From Pteria penguin (Eukaryota > Mollusca > Bivalvia > Pterioida > Pteriidae): DNA of 64,000 nucleotides. Of this stretch, positions 49,001-60,700 are shown piece by piece. Both the position numbers and the translations under genes were made by a program. The stretch is from positions 2,854,501 to 2,918,500 of the forward strand of contig CM068589.1 of the NCBI GenBank assembly GCA_035048485.1, read 5' to 3'. The number at the start of each line of letters is the position of its first letter. Position 1 is the stretch's first letter. A model generated the notes under the pieces. The model searched no databases. It was not told the DNA's origin and worked only from the letters and a program-made list of their open reading frames with translations.

Positions 49001-50893
49001 TTTCTTTCCTTGACTTCTTTTCTGGCTTTATAACCTTTGAACCCTGCTTGTATCTTGACAGCAGCATCGGCCACTTCTGGATCAGCTAGATCAATATCGA
49101 CTTCTTCTGATGTGGTGCTCTTTGCTTTCTCCGACTCCTCACTGTCATATAGTAAGAGAGTTAAGATTCATATATTCAGATGTCACATGACAAATGAAGG
49201 TGTACAAGGACAGATAAAAGGAGGTTATCAATTCCCATAATCATTAACGATAACAAAGGGAACTGATTAACATTGTATAAAACTAAAAATGAGATGTTTC
49301 TGCTTTACCCCATCAGATCATGTTAGTATGCTAAACTCTGTGTCCCTGTCAAGAAAGACAGCAAAATTTCTCTTGCCTATTATGCATAATTTCATTACTA
49401 TGTCTCCATAACTAATATATTGTGAATAGTAATAAGCATGCGCATGGAGACAAAAGCTGGCACTCACATCATATCTGCCACCTTTTGTCTATCCTGGTGA
49501 CCTCGGAAGCCTGACTGTATTTTGACGGCTGCATCTTCTTCCTTCATGGCCCCTACTTCCTGTTCGGCATGGTGCCGTCTGTATTCTGTTTGGATTTTTA
49601 CTGCTGCATCTTGCTGCTGGGGATCACTAGAATCTATTGATGGGGAGGTGAAGGAATCGTTGTTATAGAAACGGTCTTCTAGTCTAGCACCATGTACAGC
49701 AGGGTCATGACCTGTCTCTATAGAAACAATAAATACTGTTAATTAACCAACACACTCTCTCCATTACTTCTAATGTTTTGTAAAGTAATTAGCTCATTTT
49801 GTCCTCCCCTCCCCCCTACACACACTGGGGAAAAATAAACAATATTTCCAGAGATATTCAATGAGTGCTTTATGAGAAATCATTTATAAGATGGTGAGTG
49901 GAGTTACTTGCCCTTGATAAAACAAAAGGTAAAAACTGTTGCACAATGATTGTTTATTCAAGTTACATTTCTGGTTTCTTTGGTCATTGTGTAATGAGCA
50001 TGGATAAATATGGTCAGCCATGTGACAATCAACTCTATCTATCTCACTGTGCTAAGCAGTAAGTGAAAAGTTTTCATCTTTAAAATATGATACAACATTA
50101 ACCAGCAATAGGGCACATGTAAATCCTACATTACGTCCAGGTAACAGGTAGAAGACTATAGATGTACAAATGGCTAGGTGCTGGCAGCAAAGAATCAGTC
50201 AAAGGGCTATGATTTTTGTAAAACTTTTTGGACAGGATTCTTCTTAATATAATATGCACATCTACATATTGTGCTTTTTATTTGTACCCAGTTTCATTAA
50301 AATCCTCCTAAGGGTTAAGTACTATAATATGCATAAATATACAAGTCCAAGGGCCATAACTCCTGTACAACTCTATGGACAGCTTTGTTTATACCAAGTT
50401 TTATTAAAATCCTTCCAAGGATTTAGGAGGAGTTGCGAAGACAAAATGCATCACTGAAAGAATGATGGCAAAGTGCAGTACTGTACCGTATATATGCCCC
50501 CGGCTACATATGCCAGGGGCATAAAAAAAAAAACTGAGAAAAACTGACAATCATGAGAAGCCCCCTCAGTGACCTTGAACTTCAAAATCTATTGGCAATA
50601 CATCCCTTGCATTTTTATGTGTGAAATTATAAATTTTAGATATTGCATCAGAATCAAAGTGTTGATGAACGAACGGACAGACGGCATGATTCCTACAGGG
50701 CAACACATTAATGATGGTTCTAATTAGACATTTTATACCACTACTTTAACAATATACACTTTATATTTGTATTTTAACATCCAATACCTTCAGGGTCTGG
50801 ACCTTCAGTTGAGCTTGAACATGTGGAAGCATGCCTTAGTTTAACCCTCTTGTTATGAACAAATTCACGCACTTGGGAAACTTTCTGTCCCAT
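31052..50893 (-). CDS. Igloo/neuromodulin-like protein with serial IQ motifs
   Basis: Coding exons (minus): 50893-50788, 49717-49468, 49141-49000, 40199-40065, 38427-38296, 34545-34405, 33282-33115, 31567-31052, plus an alternative last exon at 43390-43238. The first joints are phase 1 and phase 2; from exon 3 on they are phase 0, so exons can be skipped without frame loss. Each unit reads acidic linker, EVDIDLxDPEVEKAA, then an IQ motif such as KIQAGFKGYKTRK. There are 11 IQ motifs in all (two in exon 2, three in the last exon). IQ motifs of this GAP-43/neurogranin/igloo type bind calmodulin, often Ca-free. The N terminus MGQKVS fits the myristoylation pattern, so membrane attachment is likely. 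The family name is by motif similarity; the orthologue is not certain. Full length would be about 530 aa. Confidence 0.82.
31568..33108. other. IQ-gene intron, no features
   Basis: AT-rich single-copy-looking sequence; no further IQ exon, repeat array or element recognised. Confidence 0.45.
33109..33282 (-). CDS. IQ exon that is either internal or terminal
   Basis: Phase 0 acceptor (gaaacag). Encodes NKSETSGDQEAKQEE, a DIDLTDPEVEKAA unit and IQASFKGFQTRKNK. It can end at AAG with a weak GTTTGA donor (33114), giving a symmetrical internal exon of 168 nt. If the donor is not used it reads one Val and stops (TGA), making a second alternative C terminus. Confidence 0.7.
   Translation of the reverse strand, partial: NKSETSGDQEAKQEEITSSQDHQEEEIDIDLTDPEVEKAAIKIQASFKGFQTRKNKV
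33905..34225. repeat. Minisatellite, about 65-bp unit
   Basis: Four to five units containing gacagacagacagatgacaga, gtgacatctgagagtcgcta and tccttgtcaggtaatacat. IQ-gene intron. Confidence 0.88.
34860..35230. repeat. Dispersed repeat with caaggtcaaagt-type motifs
   Basis: Contains acaacatagctcgccggcgg, aagttaaccagatgaaagct and atttcagagccaaacccctc. It resembles other dispersed elements here at 55300-55640 and 57225-57475. No coding. Confidence 0.4.
35340..35905. repeat. Degenerate AT-rich repeat based on ctataaat
   Basis: Dozens of ctataaata / cataaatg words at irregular 12-20 bp spacing; an old diverged tandem repeat. Confidence 0.65.
36140..36780. repeat. 48-bp minisatellite with diverged flank
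   Basis: Core 36200-36460: about five 48-bp units (caccatgcttgttacttggc, then aacagcgatcatcatactgg, then tcagtaac). It is followed by diverged copies with gtaacagcggtcataatgct. Confidence 0.92.
37484..38155. mobile_element. Element with palindromic ends and 2.4 internal tandem copies (~275 bp)
   Basis: It starts gaccggattgcaaa and ends tttgcaatccggtc, an inverted pair. Inside, the block from ccggaattgctttgcagtaa through caaggtcaaggtcactgaat to acggacggacgg recurs every 275 bp. Probably a non-autonomous DNA element; no ORF. Confidence 0.7.
39442..39465 (-). CDS. Possible 24-nt micro-exon of the IQ-motif gene
   Basis: tttcccacag acceptor and GTATAG donor flank 24 nt that translate in phase 0 as NQGSDTDK. 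It fits between exons 40199-40065 and 38427-38296, an acidic linker position. It is short enough to be chance; RNA evidence is needed. Confidence 0.35.
40200..41690. other. IQ-gene intron
   Basis: No gene or clear element; a G-rich tract lies at 40668-40692 (ggggaggggtgggggtgggg). Confidence 0.4.
41698..41863 (-). mobile_element. tRNA-derived SINE (family 1)
   Basis: Inverse of the copy at 14003: B box cgggttcgattcccggg and A box ggtgtagtggttaagcg on minus, with a body in gaaagcgacgtaaaactcc. Flanks gatataattatg / gatatgattatg look like a target duplication. Confidence 0.9.
42468..42553. repeat. Near-perfect hairpin, 38-bp arms, 10-bp loop
   Basis: gtcatatgtaatatggataa... at 42468-42505 is inverted at 42516-42553 with a single mismatch. 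Could be a minimal MITE remnant or a cruciform-forming site. Confidence 0.92.
43238..43390 (-). CDS. Alternative last exon of the IQ-motif gene
   Basis: The acceptor joins in phase 0 to exon 3. The exon encodes ESLCQASSTSTPAAKAEEEE, one DIDLEDPDVEKAA-IQ unit, then SHLSRKGK and a TAA. A donor-like GTAACT overlaps the stop but would leave phase 2, which does not fit the next exon (phase 0). AATAAA follows at 43059-43054, about 180 nt after the stop. This predicts a short isoform of about 216 residues with four IQ motifs. Confidence 0.65.
   Translation of the reverse strand, partial: ESLCQASSTSTPAAKAEEEEVDIDLEDPDVEKAAIKIQAGFKSHLSRKGK
43872..44050. repeat. 46-bp repeat, 4 copies
   Basis: Unit cctcaaagaatgtcagattg plus acaccacaaaaaccttcatactccca. 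IQ-gene intron. Confidence 0.92.
44715..44970. repeat. Degenerate repeat, about 38-40 bp
   Basis: About six copies of a unit with acctcagttccatccgaccc and gcatataaactt. IQ-gene intron. Confidence 0.75.
45905..47385. repeat. 63-bp minisatellite, about 23 copies
   Basis: Unit gaccatgttacattggtggt, ccaatgacaagtccaacacg, ttctgtaacaagtgagggaccct. Some units insert catgta (69 bp) or an extra c. Long minus-strand frames across it are a by-product of the 63-bp period. Confidence 0.95.
47386..47640 (-). mobile_element. Diverged family 2 SINE
   Basis: Matches the family 2 body (gaagcagtgtgggatccttcacgtg and cctcggttttacggtctcgtcc) with a degenerate B box on minus. It adjoins the 63-bp array. Confidence 0.6.
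47650..48990. other. IQ-gene intron
   Basis: No exon or element recognised; short low-complexity patches only. Confidence 0.4.
50190..50525. repeat. Dispersed repeat ending in a hairpin
   Basis: Same family as 20870-21335 in the opposite orientation (tttggacaggattcttctta, ttaaaatccttccaaggatt, aggagttgcgaagacaaaatg). It ends in the hairpin tatgcccccggct...aggggcata. IQ-gene intron 1. Confidence 0.6.
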
Positions 50894-53035
50894 GATTCTT
50901 TTCTTTACTAATTGCCACACTCAGTTTTTCTCATTCAAATCCTCAAAGTATATATTTTAATCATTCATCTGACATGCAGAAGTGCAGTATTTTTTTGTAC
51001 GTAGGAAGATGAATATCTATTCCATTTCCAGACATGAATTGCTAATCTCTGTGTTAGTTTTAGTAATGAGAAAATTCCTAGTATGCCCAGAATAAATCTA
51101 TTAATGGTGAATTACACAAACTCAATGAATTGCATCAATTTACTCTTTGCACCAATTGTTTTATTGCACCAATTGTTTTATTGCACCGATTCGTTTCTTC
51201 TTTATCAGGCACGATATGAGACAATCTATCGTGAACGCACACAGCGTATGAAACACATATACTGCGTTTATTTCATCGATTCATTTACTGCATCAACTCC
51301 TTTTATTGCATCATTGTATTTATTGCCTTGCATTGTTGATTAAACTGACTCATTTATTTCATTGAACCATCAATTGCTTTGACTCGTTGTTTAAAAAATT
51401 CAACATAACAAAAGTTTTAAGACACCGATGTTTGCATCCATAACAATTAGAAGTCATTTTTCACAAGCAGTATGGTTTTGATGTTGCATAGCTGTTACAT
51501 TTACGACAGTTTTACTTTCCTTTGCACTAATATCTGTAAGAGACTTTAACAAACCACTCAACACTGGTATATGATTACTTGAAAAGACCGCTTAGCTCTG
51601 ATGAAATATCACTTGAACAAAATACTTACTGAATAATTTCTCAAAGAAATTCACTTGAGCAAACCTCAGCCCTGATGAAGAATACTTGACAAAAACTTAC
51701 TTAGCACAGATGAAAGATCACCTGAGAAAACCTAGCTCTGATAAAGAAGGCTTGAAAAATTCACTTAAAGCACTCATAAAAGATCTCTTGAACAAATCAC
51801 TCAACTCTGATAAAAGATTCACTTAGTTTTGATAAAAGATGATTTATCCAACCACTTAGCACTGTCAAAGACCAATTAGCAGTGTCGAAGACCACTTAGC
51901 ACTGTCAAAGACCACTTAACACTGTCAAAGACCACTTTAACACTTGAAAAGAATAACCATTTAGTACTAATAAAAGATCTCACGAAAACCCTGCACTTAT
52001 AAAGTGTGATTTTAACAAAGCACTTAATTAGCACTAATCACTTAAACATATCACTCAACACAGCACACTTAACATGATCATTCAACTGGGATAAAGAATG
52101 AATTGAGCAGATCTTCAACACTTGGCACTGACACTTTAATATGACTAATAACAAATGACTTGGCACTGGTAAAAATGTTTATCTAGGTCCTTCCCAGGAA
52201 TCGTACAGTAGTGATGTTGACTTTAGTAGCACTAACTGATCAAACAACTTTCCCAAAATTAACTTTGTAGCACTTTAAATTCAGAAATGCTATTTTCTTC
52301 ACTGAATTCTTCACAAATGATATAAAAAATCCCAAATCAATAAGTTTTTCCTAGTGATATATTAGTTTTAGCTACACTTCTCGTGATGTAAAGCCTAGGG
52401 TCCCAACAACAGCTAAAAGCCAATATTCCATAATGCAGTAGTTCAGAGCTACCCTTGGTCTATTGATTTTCAGCAACAATGAACAAGGATAAAGTTGTCT
52501 CTATAAACAAAGATAAAAACAGTACAGAGAGCTGGCACTGGTGATCCGCTACAAGTGGTCATACATCATTGACCGACTGCTATTTATACAGTTTCTCTTC
52601 ACCTGATAGGGACACACGGAAGACAGGCATTACTAGACGTTCCTTTATAGCCACGTCATGTGAGTACCCACAGTAGCGCTCTGTCACAGGTAGACATGCA
52701 TCACAGAACACCACTGACAGTTCCTCTATGTTAGGCAAGTGCTAAATATAGCACAGGGTCAAAGGTGAACAGACCTCCAGGTATGCTGCCACAAGACTCT
52801 CCTTATAAAGTGAGAGCGGTAGCGCCAAATTACAGATGGACAGGCATCACTGAACACTACCACAAGTCTACCCTCCATAGATATAAAAACAATATATCAT
52901 AACCAAGCAGTCTGGGAAATCATCAATCATTCATGTTTCTTTTTCAGAGCAATATAAGATGATCAATATTTACATTGACTGGAACACAAGTCATTCATAG
53001 CAAAGGCACTGAAGCCTGCCTATTGGAAAAAACCT
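50894..53035. other. Upstream region of the IQ-motif gene
   Basis: The ATG at 50893 has a good context (A at -3, G at +4), and the 5' UTR should follow upstream. 51560-52170 is an old degenerate repeat of about 40 bp (cacttagcactgatgaaaga-type). 52500-52900 is mixed sequence without a recognisable exon. Confidence 0.4.
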
Positions 53036-54140
53036 TATAATACTGCAAGAGTTTATGGTTGTACTACTATAGAGTTTTCAGTTATACTGCTATAGTTTAT
53101 GTTTATACTGCTATCTAGAGTTTATGATTACACTATTAGAATTATACTGCTAGAATTTACAGCTATACTGCTAGAGTTTATTTTATAATGCTAGAGTTTG
53201 CAACTATACTGCTAGAATTATACTGCTAGAGTTTAGTTATACTGCTAGAGCTTACATTAATTTTATACTGCTAGAGTTTACGTCTATACTGCTATTACGT
53301 TTATACTGCTAGAGTTTACGTCTATACTGCTATTACGTTTATACTGCTAGAGTTTACGTCTATACTGCTATTACGTTTATACTGCTAGAGTTTACGTCTA
53401 TATTGCTATTACGTTTATACTGCTAGAGTTTACGTCTATACTGCTATTACGTTTATACTGCTAGAGTTTACGTCTATACTGCTATTACGTTTATACTGCT
53501 AGAGTTTACGTCTATACTGCTATTACGTTTATACTGCTAGAGTTTACGTCTATACTGCTATTACGTTTATACTGCTAGAGTTTACGTCTATACTGCTATT
53601 ACGTTTATACTGCTAGAGTTTACGTCTATACTGCTATTACGTTTATACTGCTAGAGTTTACGTCTATACTGCTATTACGTTTATACTGCTAGAGTTTACG
53701 TCTATACTGCTATTACGTTTATACTGCTAGAGTTTACGTCTATACTGCTATTACGTTTATACTGCTAGAGTTTACGTCTATACTGCTATTACGTTTATAC
53801 TGCTAGAGTTTACGTCTATACTGCTATTACGTTTATACTGCTAGAGTTTACGTCTATATTGCTATTACGTTTATACTGCTAGAGTTTACGTCTATATTGC
53901 TATTACGTTTATACTGCTAGAGTTTACGTCTATACTGCTATTACGTTTATACTGCTAGAGTTTACGTCTATATTGCTATTACGTTTATACTGCTAGAGTT
54001 TATGATTATAGTGCTAGAATTATACTGCTAGAATTTACTGCTATACTGCTAGAATTTACCGCTATACTGCTAGAGTGTACGACTATACTGCTAGAGTTAT
54101 AAACTGCTAGAGTTTACATTTATACTGCTACTGTTTACAG
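53036..54140. repeat. Homogeneous 38-bp minisatellite with diverged edges
   Basis: Core 53279-54000: about 19 units of tacgtctatactgctattac plus gtttatactgctagagtt, nearly identical. Edges (53040-53278, 54000-54140) hold diverged half-units based on atactgctagagttta. Confidence 0.96.
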
Positions 54141-54475
54141 TGCACCTGTATAAATCATCTAAACTACAGGAGTGCACCAATACAAATCAATAAAAGCAAA
54201 AGTACACCTGTATATATCATCTACACCTCAGGAGTGCACCAATACAAGTCACCAAAACCAACACAGTACACCTGTATAAATCATCAAAACCATAGGAGTA
54301 CACCAATAAAAGTTACCAATATCAAGAGAACACCTGTATGAATCATATTGACATACACACCACAGAAGTGCACTGATACAAGCCACTAAAACCAAAAGAG
54401 TGCACCAGTATCAGAAACCCAAACCAAGAAGCACACCAATTAGAAGTTACCCAAACCAACCTAAGGCACTAGAAT
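54141..54475. repeat. Degenerate repeat, about 60 bp
   Basis: About five copies of acacctgtataaatcatcnaa followed by gagtgcaccaatacaagtca. Confidence 0.75.
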
Positions 54476-57400
54476 AGATCACAAATAATGAAATCAGAAC
54501 GAATAAAAAGATCTTACTGCAAAATTACAATTTTAACAACATAATGTGCTTTTCATCAATAACAACAACTACATTCTTTTAAAGAAAGTCAATAAGAAGT
54601 TATGGTCCCTAATCGCCGACGACCACCGACAACCGATGTAATGTAATAATCACTTGGAAGGAACACCATGAACCATTACCATGATATGATTATGAAGCCT
54701 CCATTATCTCCCCAGAAATCAATAGGAATAATAAACCACAAACATAAACTCAACGGCAAGGCCAAGAAATATAAGGATTTGTTTCTGAACAACGATGTGG
54801 GATGGAGAGCCAGTAAAGGTTCAATTGAACAATGCTTGAAAAAAAAATGATGTACAGGAATAAGAAAGAAGTACATAATAAAGAAAATGGCTTAAATTTC
54901 TAATAATTACAAAAAACCCCACAAATTATCATTTTGAGAAAAGGATGGGAGATGGGGGGAACATGAATTCCTGCAAAATGTAGAAAATGATTTTAGAAGG
55001 GAAATATAGGAGAACTGATAAGACATGGCAACAAATATAATAAAGATTTATAGGAAGATCATAATAAAGATTAAAGAGACCTTTCTACCTTGTGAAAGAA
55101 CACATTATTTGAGTCAGTGAAACAAGAATCACATAAAAAAGAAATCAATGGTTAAAGGCTGACCACATAGGATGACCACAAAGGAGTATGTGATGACAGA
55201 GGTAAGGGGTTGGAACAGAAGATGAACCAGGAAGACATAGAAAACTATGGTGGTAGTAGAAACAAGCTGTGTTTGTGAATCACTAATGCCCCTGGCAGCA
55301 AAAAAGTCCAAAAAGTTATCGACCTTGGTGTTATTTGAAAGGGCTTCATTAGTTGAGGATGCATGTCAGATATGAAGTCTCTATCCCTAACATTTCAAAA
55401 GTTAAAGTTGACAACAGACAAACAAACAGACAGACACAAAGACAGACAGGAGAAAAAGTCTTTGACCTTGTGTCATTTGAAAAAGCTTCATTAGTGGAGT
55501 GTGCATGTCAAATATGAAAACTCTATCCTTCATGTTTCAAAAGATATGGCCAAGGTTAAAGTTGTCAGACTGACAGACAAACAGACTGACAGCACAAAAA
55601 CAGTATGCTCTGGATCTATTGATCCGGGCATAAAAATCTATAGGGCAAAGTCATGATAGAATTCTGTCAAGAAATTACGTAAATGAGGAATTTTGGGCAA
55701 GTCAAATCAGGAAGAAAGAACAGAAAAAGGAAACAGGGAAAATAAAATAAGAAAGTGAAGTCTGCAAAATTAAAAAAGAAAATAATATTAAAAAACATTT
55801 TGCTTGTATATCTATCAATATCATTAGTTAGTGCCTTTTTATCAAAACCTGTAACAAATACAGAATAGTAAAACTGCAAACACATCAATAAATATTCCTT
55901 GGTCTGTTTTTGCAGTTGAGCTTTATTGTAAAAAGTATCTAAGAAACCAAACTAATTATTGGTCTATCCTCCAGCTCATGACATCTTCCTAAATGCTTTT
56001 ATGGCAAAGACAAAAAACTCATTAATATCTGCGTTAATTAGTCCCTGTAAGCATGGGATATTGTATACAAAATGAAATATCTATTACTCTGTGTCTGAAA
56101 TCAATAAACGAGATGTGAATGCTGGCAGTAACAAATCCAGCAGTACAGAATTAGCACGTTCTGCCCCAAAGCAGCCAGAGAAGGAGAGGATGCCACAAAA
56201 GCCTGACTGATATAAATTGGATTCATGCCATTTTGTTATTTATTAAGTTTTGAGCTTATGGAAAACTTCAATGTCTCATTAGGGCAGGCCTGACTCCAGA
56301 GTCTAGAATCATATTGCAACTTTAAACACATACTGGAGAGAAATGACATGATTCAGTGACATCCTCAACATGTTTACTGTATACTCTGTACAGAGACTAA
56401 AGCATGCACAATGCTATAAACTAAGTGATACAGAAAAGAGGAGCCAACCACTTTGATTACTACATAAAATAGACTGCTACATAAAATAAACTGCTACATA
56501 AAACTGATATTCTCTATGCACGAGGACTAGATCTGAGCCTCATATATAGCTAGGCTTGTACATTAGGAATTAGATTTCCCGCTTAAGTCTAGAAAATTAA
56601 ATTTGAATTTAGAAAAAAAAATCCTGGGGATTCAATGATTCATAAAGGGTGAAATCAATCCCTAAGGATATAAAAACTTTTTTGAGCATGGACTCAACTC
56701 CATAAATATCAATCATTATCATCATTAGATTAATCATTCTGATATATCACATCTTTGAATTTTCAAAAAATAATTTGTAGGAAATCTGTAAAATGCAAAA
56801 AAGTAATAATAAGAGTAAGAGATGGAGTGGTCAAGTTTAATCAAGTCTTTGAGCTATGTACCAACAAATGGATTGTTATAACAAATGCCAAAGAGATCTT
56901 GATCTTTAAAATGTTTAAACTGTAAGATTCTAATACAATGTATTCTGGAATTTCAGGATTTTGAGTAAAACATTGATGAATCGTATGGAACTTGAATAAA
57001 ATACTTAAATTTATATAAGTAATCTTTGAAATGTTTGCAAATATATCAATGACAATTAATCTGTCTTTTTACATTCATCAATAAAAGTATACTTTTCTAT
57101 AAATACATTTCTGGCAAAAAGTAGAAATACAGGAAAGATTTAATGAAACGGTAGTAACAAAATGACAAAAAAAAAAAGGAGAAGAAAAAAAAAAGGAATA
57201 GAAAGAACAATCTGTGTTTGTAAAACACTCATGCACTTGGCCGCACCAAAGTCCAAAAAATTATTTTTAGCATGAAGGTCATTGTCAAGGTCAAAAGGTC
57301 ATCAACCTTGGTGTCATTTGAAAGGGCTTCATTAGTTGAGTATGCATGTCAAATATGAAGGTCCTATCCCTCACGGTTCAAAAGTTATAGCCAAGGTTAA

Positions 57401-57764
57401 AGTCGATTACAGACAGACAAACAAACAAACAGGACAAAAACAATATGCCCCCGATCTATTGATCTGGGGGTATAACAAGTAGGACAGCCCAGCAGAGAAC
57501 TTCAGAAATCTGATAAATATTCCAAGAAAAAGAAAGATAACTCTTTCTGCAGCTGCCAATAAAAAATTCTGGGAACTAGGTGTAATGTATCCTTAGTATG
57601 TAATGAAAACATATTCTTTGTCTAGGTACTTATCTTAGTAAGATAAAGCACAGTGACTCCTGACTTGGGATACTACCTGATTGAAAAATTAATGATAATA
57701 CCTGAATGGTATCAAGTTTCATTTGTTGTATTACTCAATGCTACCCTAAGAGTCATTTACTCAT
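54476..57764. other. No recognised gene; dispersed repeats
   Basis: AT-rich. 55300-55640 and 57225-57475 are copies of one dispersed element (gaccttggtgtcatttgaaa, gggcttcattagttgag, gtcaaatatgaag, then a gacagacaaacaaac tract) ending in a hairpin-like ctattgatctgggggtata. The rest shows no exon I can support. Confidence 0.5.
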
Positions 57765-60700
57765 TTAGAGAGGTAAAAGGCAATGACCAGCATTTAGAGT
57801 GGTGGAAGGCAATGATCAGTATTTAGAGTGGTGGAAGGCAATGACCAGTATTTAGAGTGGTGGAAGGCAATGACCAGTATTTAGAGTGGTGGAAGGCAAT
57901 GATCAGTATTTAGAGTAATGGAAGGCAATGACCAGTATTTAGAGTGGTGGAAGGCAATGGCCAGTATTTAGAGTGATGATGGGAATGACCAGTATTTAGA
58001 GTGGTGGAAGGCAATGGCCAGTATTAAGAGTGGTGGAAGGCAATGACCAGTATTTAGAGTGGTGGAAGGCAATGGCCAGTATTTAGAGTGGTGGAAGGCA
58101 TTGACCAGTATTTTGGGTGGTGGAAGGCAATGACTAGTATTTAGGGTGGTGGAAGGCAATGACCAGTATTTAGAGTGGTGGAAGGCAATGGCCAGTATTT
58201 TGGGTGGTGGAAGGCAATGACTAGTATTTAGGGGGGTGGAAGGTGATGACCAGTATTTAGAGTGGTGGAAGGCATTGACCAGTATTTTGGTTGGTGGAAG
58301 GCAATGACTAGTATTTAGGGTGGTGGAAGGCAATGACCAGTATTTAGAGTGGTGGAAGGCAATGGCCAGTATTTTGGGTGGTGAAAGGCAATGACTAGTA
58401 TTTAGGGTGGTGGAAGGTGATGACCAGTATTTATAGTGGTGGAAGGATTTAGGGTGGTGGAAGGCAATGACCAGTATTTAGAGTGGTGGAAGGCATTGAC
58501 CAGTATTTTGGGTGGTGGAAGGCAATGACTAGTATTCAGGGTGGTGGAAGGCAAAAAGGCAATGGCCAGTATTTTGGGTGGTGGAAGGCAATGACTAGTA
58601 TTTAGGGTGGTGGAAGTTGATGACCAGTATTTAGAGTGATGGAAGGCAATGACCAGTATTTACAGTGGTGGAAGGCAATGACTAGTACTTAGAGTGGTGG
58701 AAGGCAATCACCAGTATTTAGGGTGGAAGGCAATGACCAGTATTTAGAGTGGTGGAAGGCAATGACCAGTATTTAGAGTGGTGAAAGGATTTAGGGTGGT
58801 GGAAGGCAATGACCAGTATTTAGAGTGGTGGAAGGCATTGACCAGTATTTTGGGTGGTGGAAGGCAATGACTAGTATTTAGGGTGGTGGAAAGCAATGAC
58901 CAGTATTTAGAGTGGTGGAAGGCAATGGCCAGTATTTTGGGTGGTGGAAGGCAATGACTAGTATTTAGGGTGGTGGAAGGTGATGACCAGTATTTAGAGT
59001 GATGGAAGGCAATGACCAGTATTTAGGGTGGTGGTAGGCAATGACCAGTATTTAGAGTGGTGAAAGGCAATGACCAGTATTTAGAGTGGTGGAAGGCAAT
59101 GACCAGTATTTAGGGTGGTGGAAGGCAATGGCCAGTATTAAGAGTGGTGGAAGACAATGACCAGTATTTAGGGTGGAAGGCAATGACCAGTATTTAGAGT
59201 GGTGGAAGGCAATGATCAGTATTTAGAGTAATGGAAGGCAATGACCAGTATTTAGAGTGGTGGAAGGCAATGGCCAGTATTTAGAGTGATGATGGGAATG
59301 ACCAGTATTTAGAGTGGTGGAAGGCAATGACCAGTATTTAGAGTGGTGGAAGGCAATGACCAGTATTTAGAGTGGTGGAAGGCAATGATCAGTATTTAGA
59401 GTAATGGAAGGCAATGACCAGTATTTAGAGTGGTGGAAGGCAATGGCCAGTATTTAGAGTGATGATGGGAATGACCAGTATTTAGAGTGGTGGAAGGCAA
59501 TGGCCAGTATTAAGAGTGGTGGAAGGCAATGACCAGTATTTAGAGTGGTGGAAGGCAATGGCCAGTATTTAGAGTGGTGGAAGGCATTGACCAGTATTTT
59601 GGGTGGTGGAAGGCAATGACTAGTATTTAGGGTGGTGGAAGGCAATGACCAGTATTTAGAGTGGTGGAAGGCAATGGCCAGTATTTTGGGTGGTGGAAGG
59701 CAATGACTAGTATTTAGGGTGGTGGAAGGTGATGACCAGTATTTAGAGTGGTGGAAGGCATTGACCAGTATTTTGGGTGGTGGAAGGCAATGACTAGTAT
59801 TTAGGGTGGTGGAAGGCAATGACCAGTATTTAGAGTGGTGGAAGGCAATGGCCAGTATTTTGGGTGGTGAAAGGCAATGACTAGTATTTAGGGTGGTGGA
59901 AGGTGATGACCAGTATTTATAGTGGTGGAAGGATTTAGGGTGGTGGAAGGCAATGACCAGTATTTAGAGTGGTGGAAGGCATTGACCAGTATTTTGGGTG
60001 GTGGAAGGCAATGACTAGTATTCAGGGTGGTGGAAGGCAATGACCAGTATTTAGAGTGGTGGAAGGCAATGGCCAGTATTTTGGGTGGTGGAAGGCAATG
60101 ACTAGTATTTAGGGTGGTGGAAGTAGATGACCAGTATTTAGAGTGATGGAAGGCAATGACCAGTATTTAGAGTGGTGAAAGGCAATGACCAGTATTTAGA
60201 GTGGTGAAAGGCAATGACCAGTATTTAGAGTGGTGGAAGGCAATGACCAGTATTTAGGGTGGTGGAAGGCAATGGCCAGTATTAAGAGTGGTGGAAGACA
60301 ATGACCAGTATTTAGGGTGGAAGGCAATGACCAGTATTTAGAGTGGTGGAAGGCAATGATCAGTATTTAGAGTAATGGAAGGCAATGACCAGTATTTAGA
60401 GTGGTGGAAGGCAATGGCCAGTATTTAGAGTGATGATGGGAATGACCAGTATTTAGAGTGGTGGAAGGCAATGACCAGTATTTAGAGTGGTGGAAGGCAA
60501 TGGCCAGTATTTAGAGTGGTGGAAGGCAATGATCAGTATTTAGAGTAATGGAAGGCAATGACCAGTATTTAGAGTGGTGGAAGGCAATGGCCAGTATTTA
60601 GAGTGATGATGGGAATGACCAGTATTTAGTGTGGTGGAAGGCAATGACCAGTATTTAGGGTGGTGGAAGGCAATGGCCAGTATTAAGAGTGGTGGAAGGC

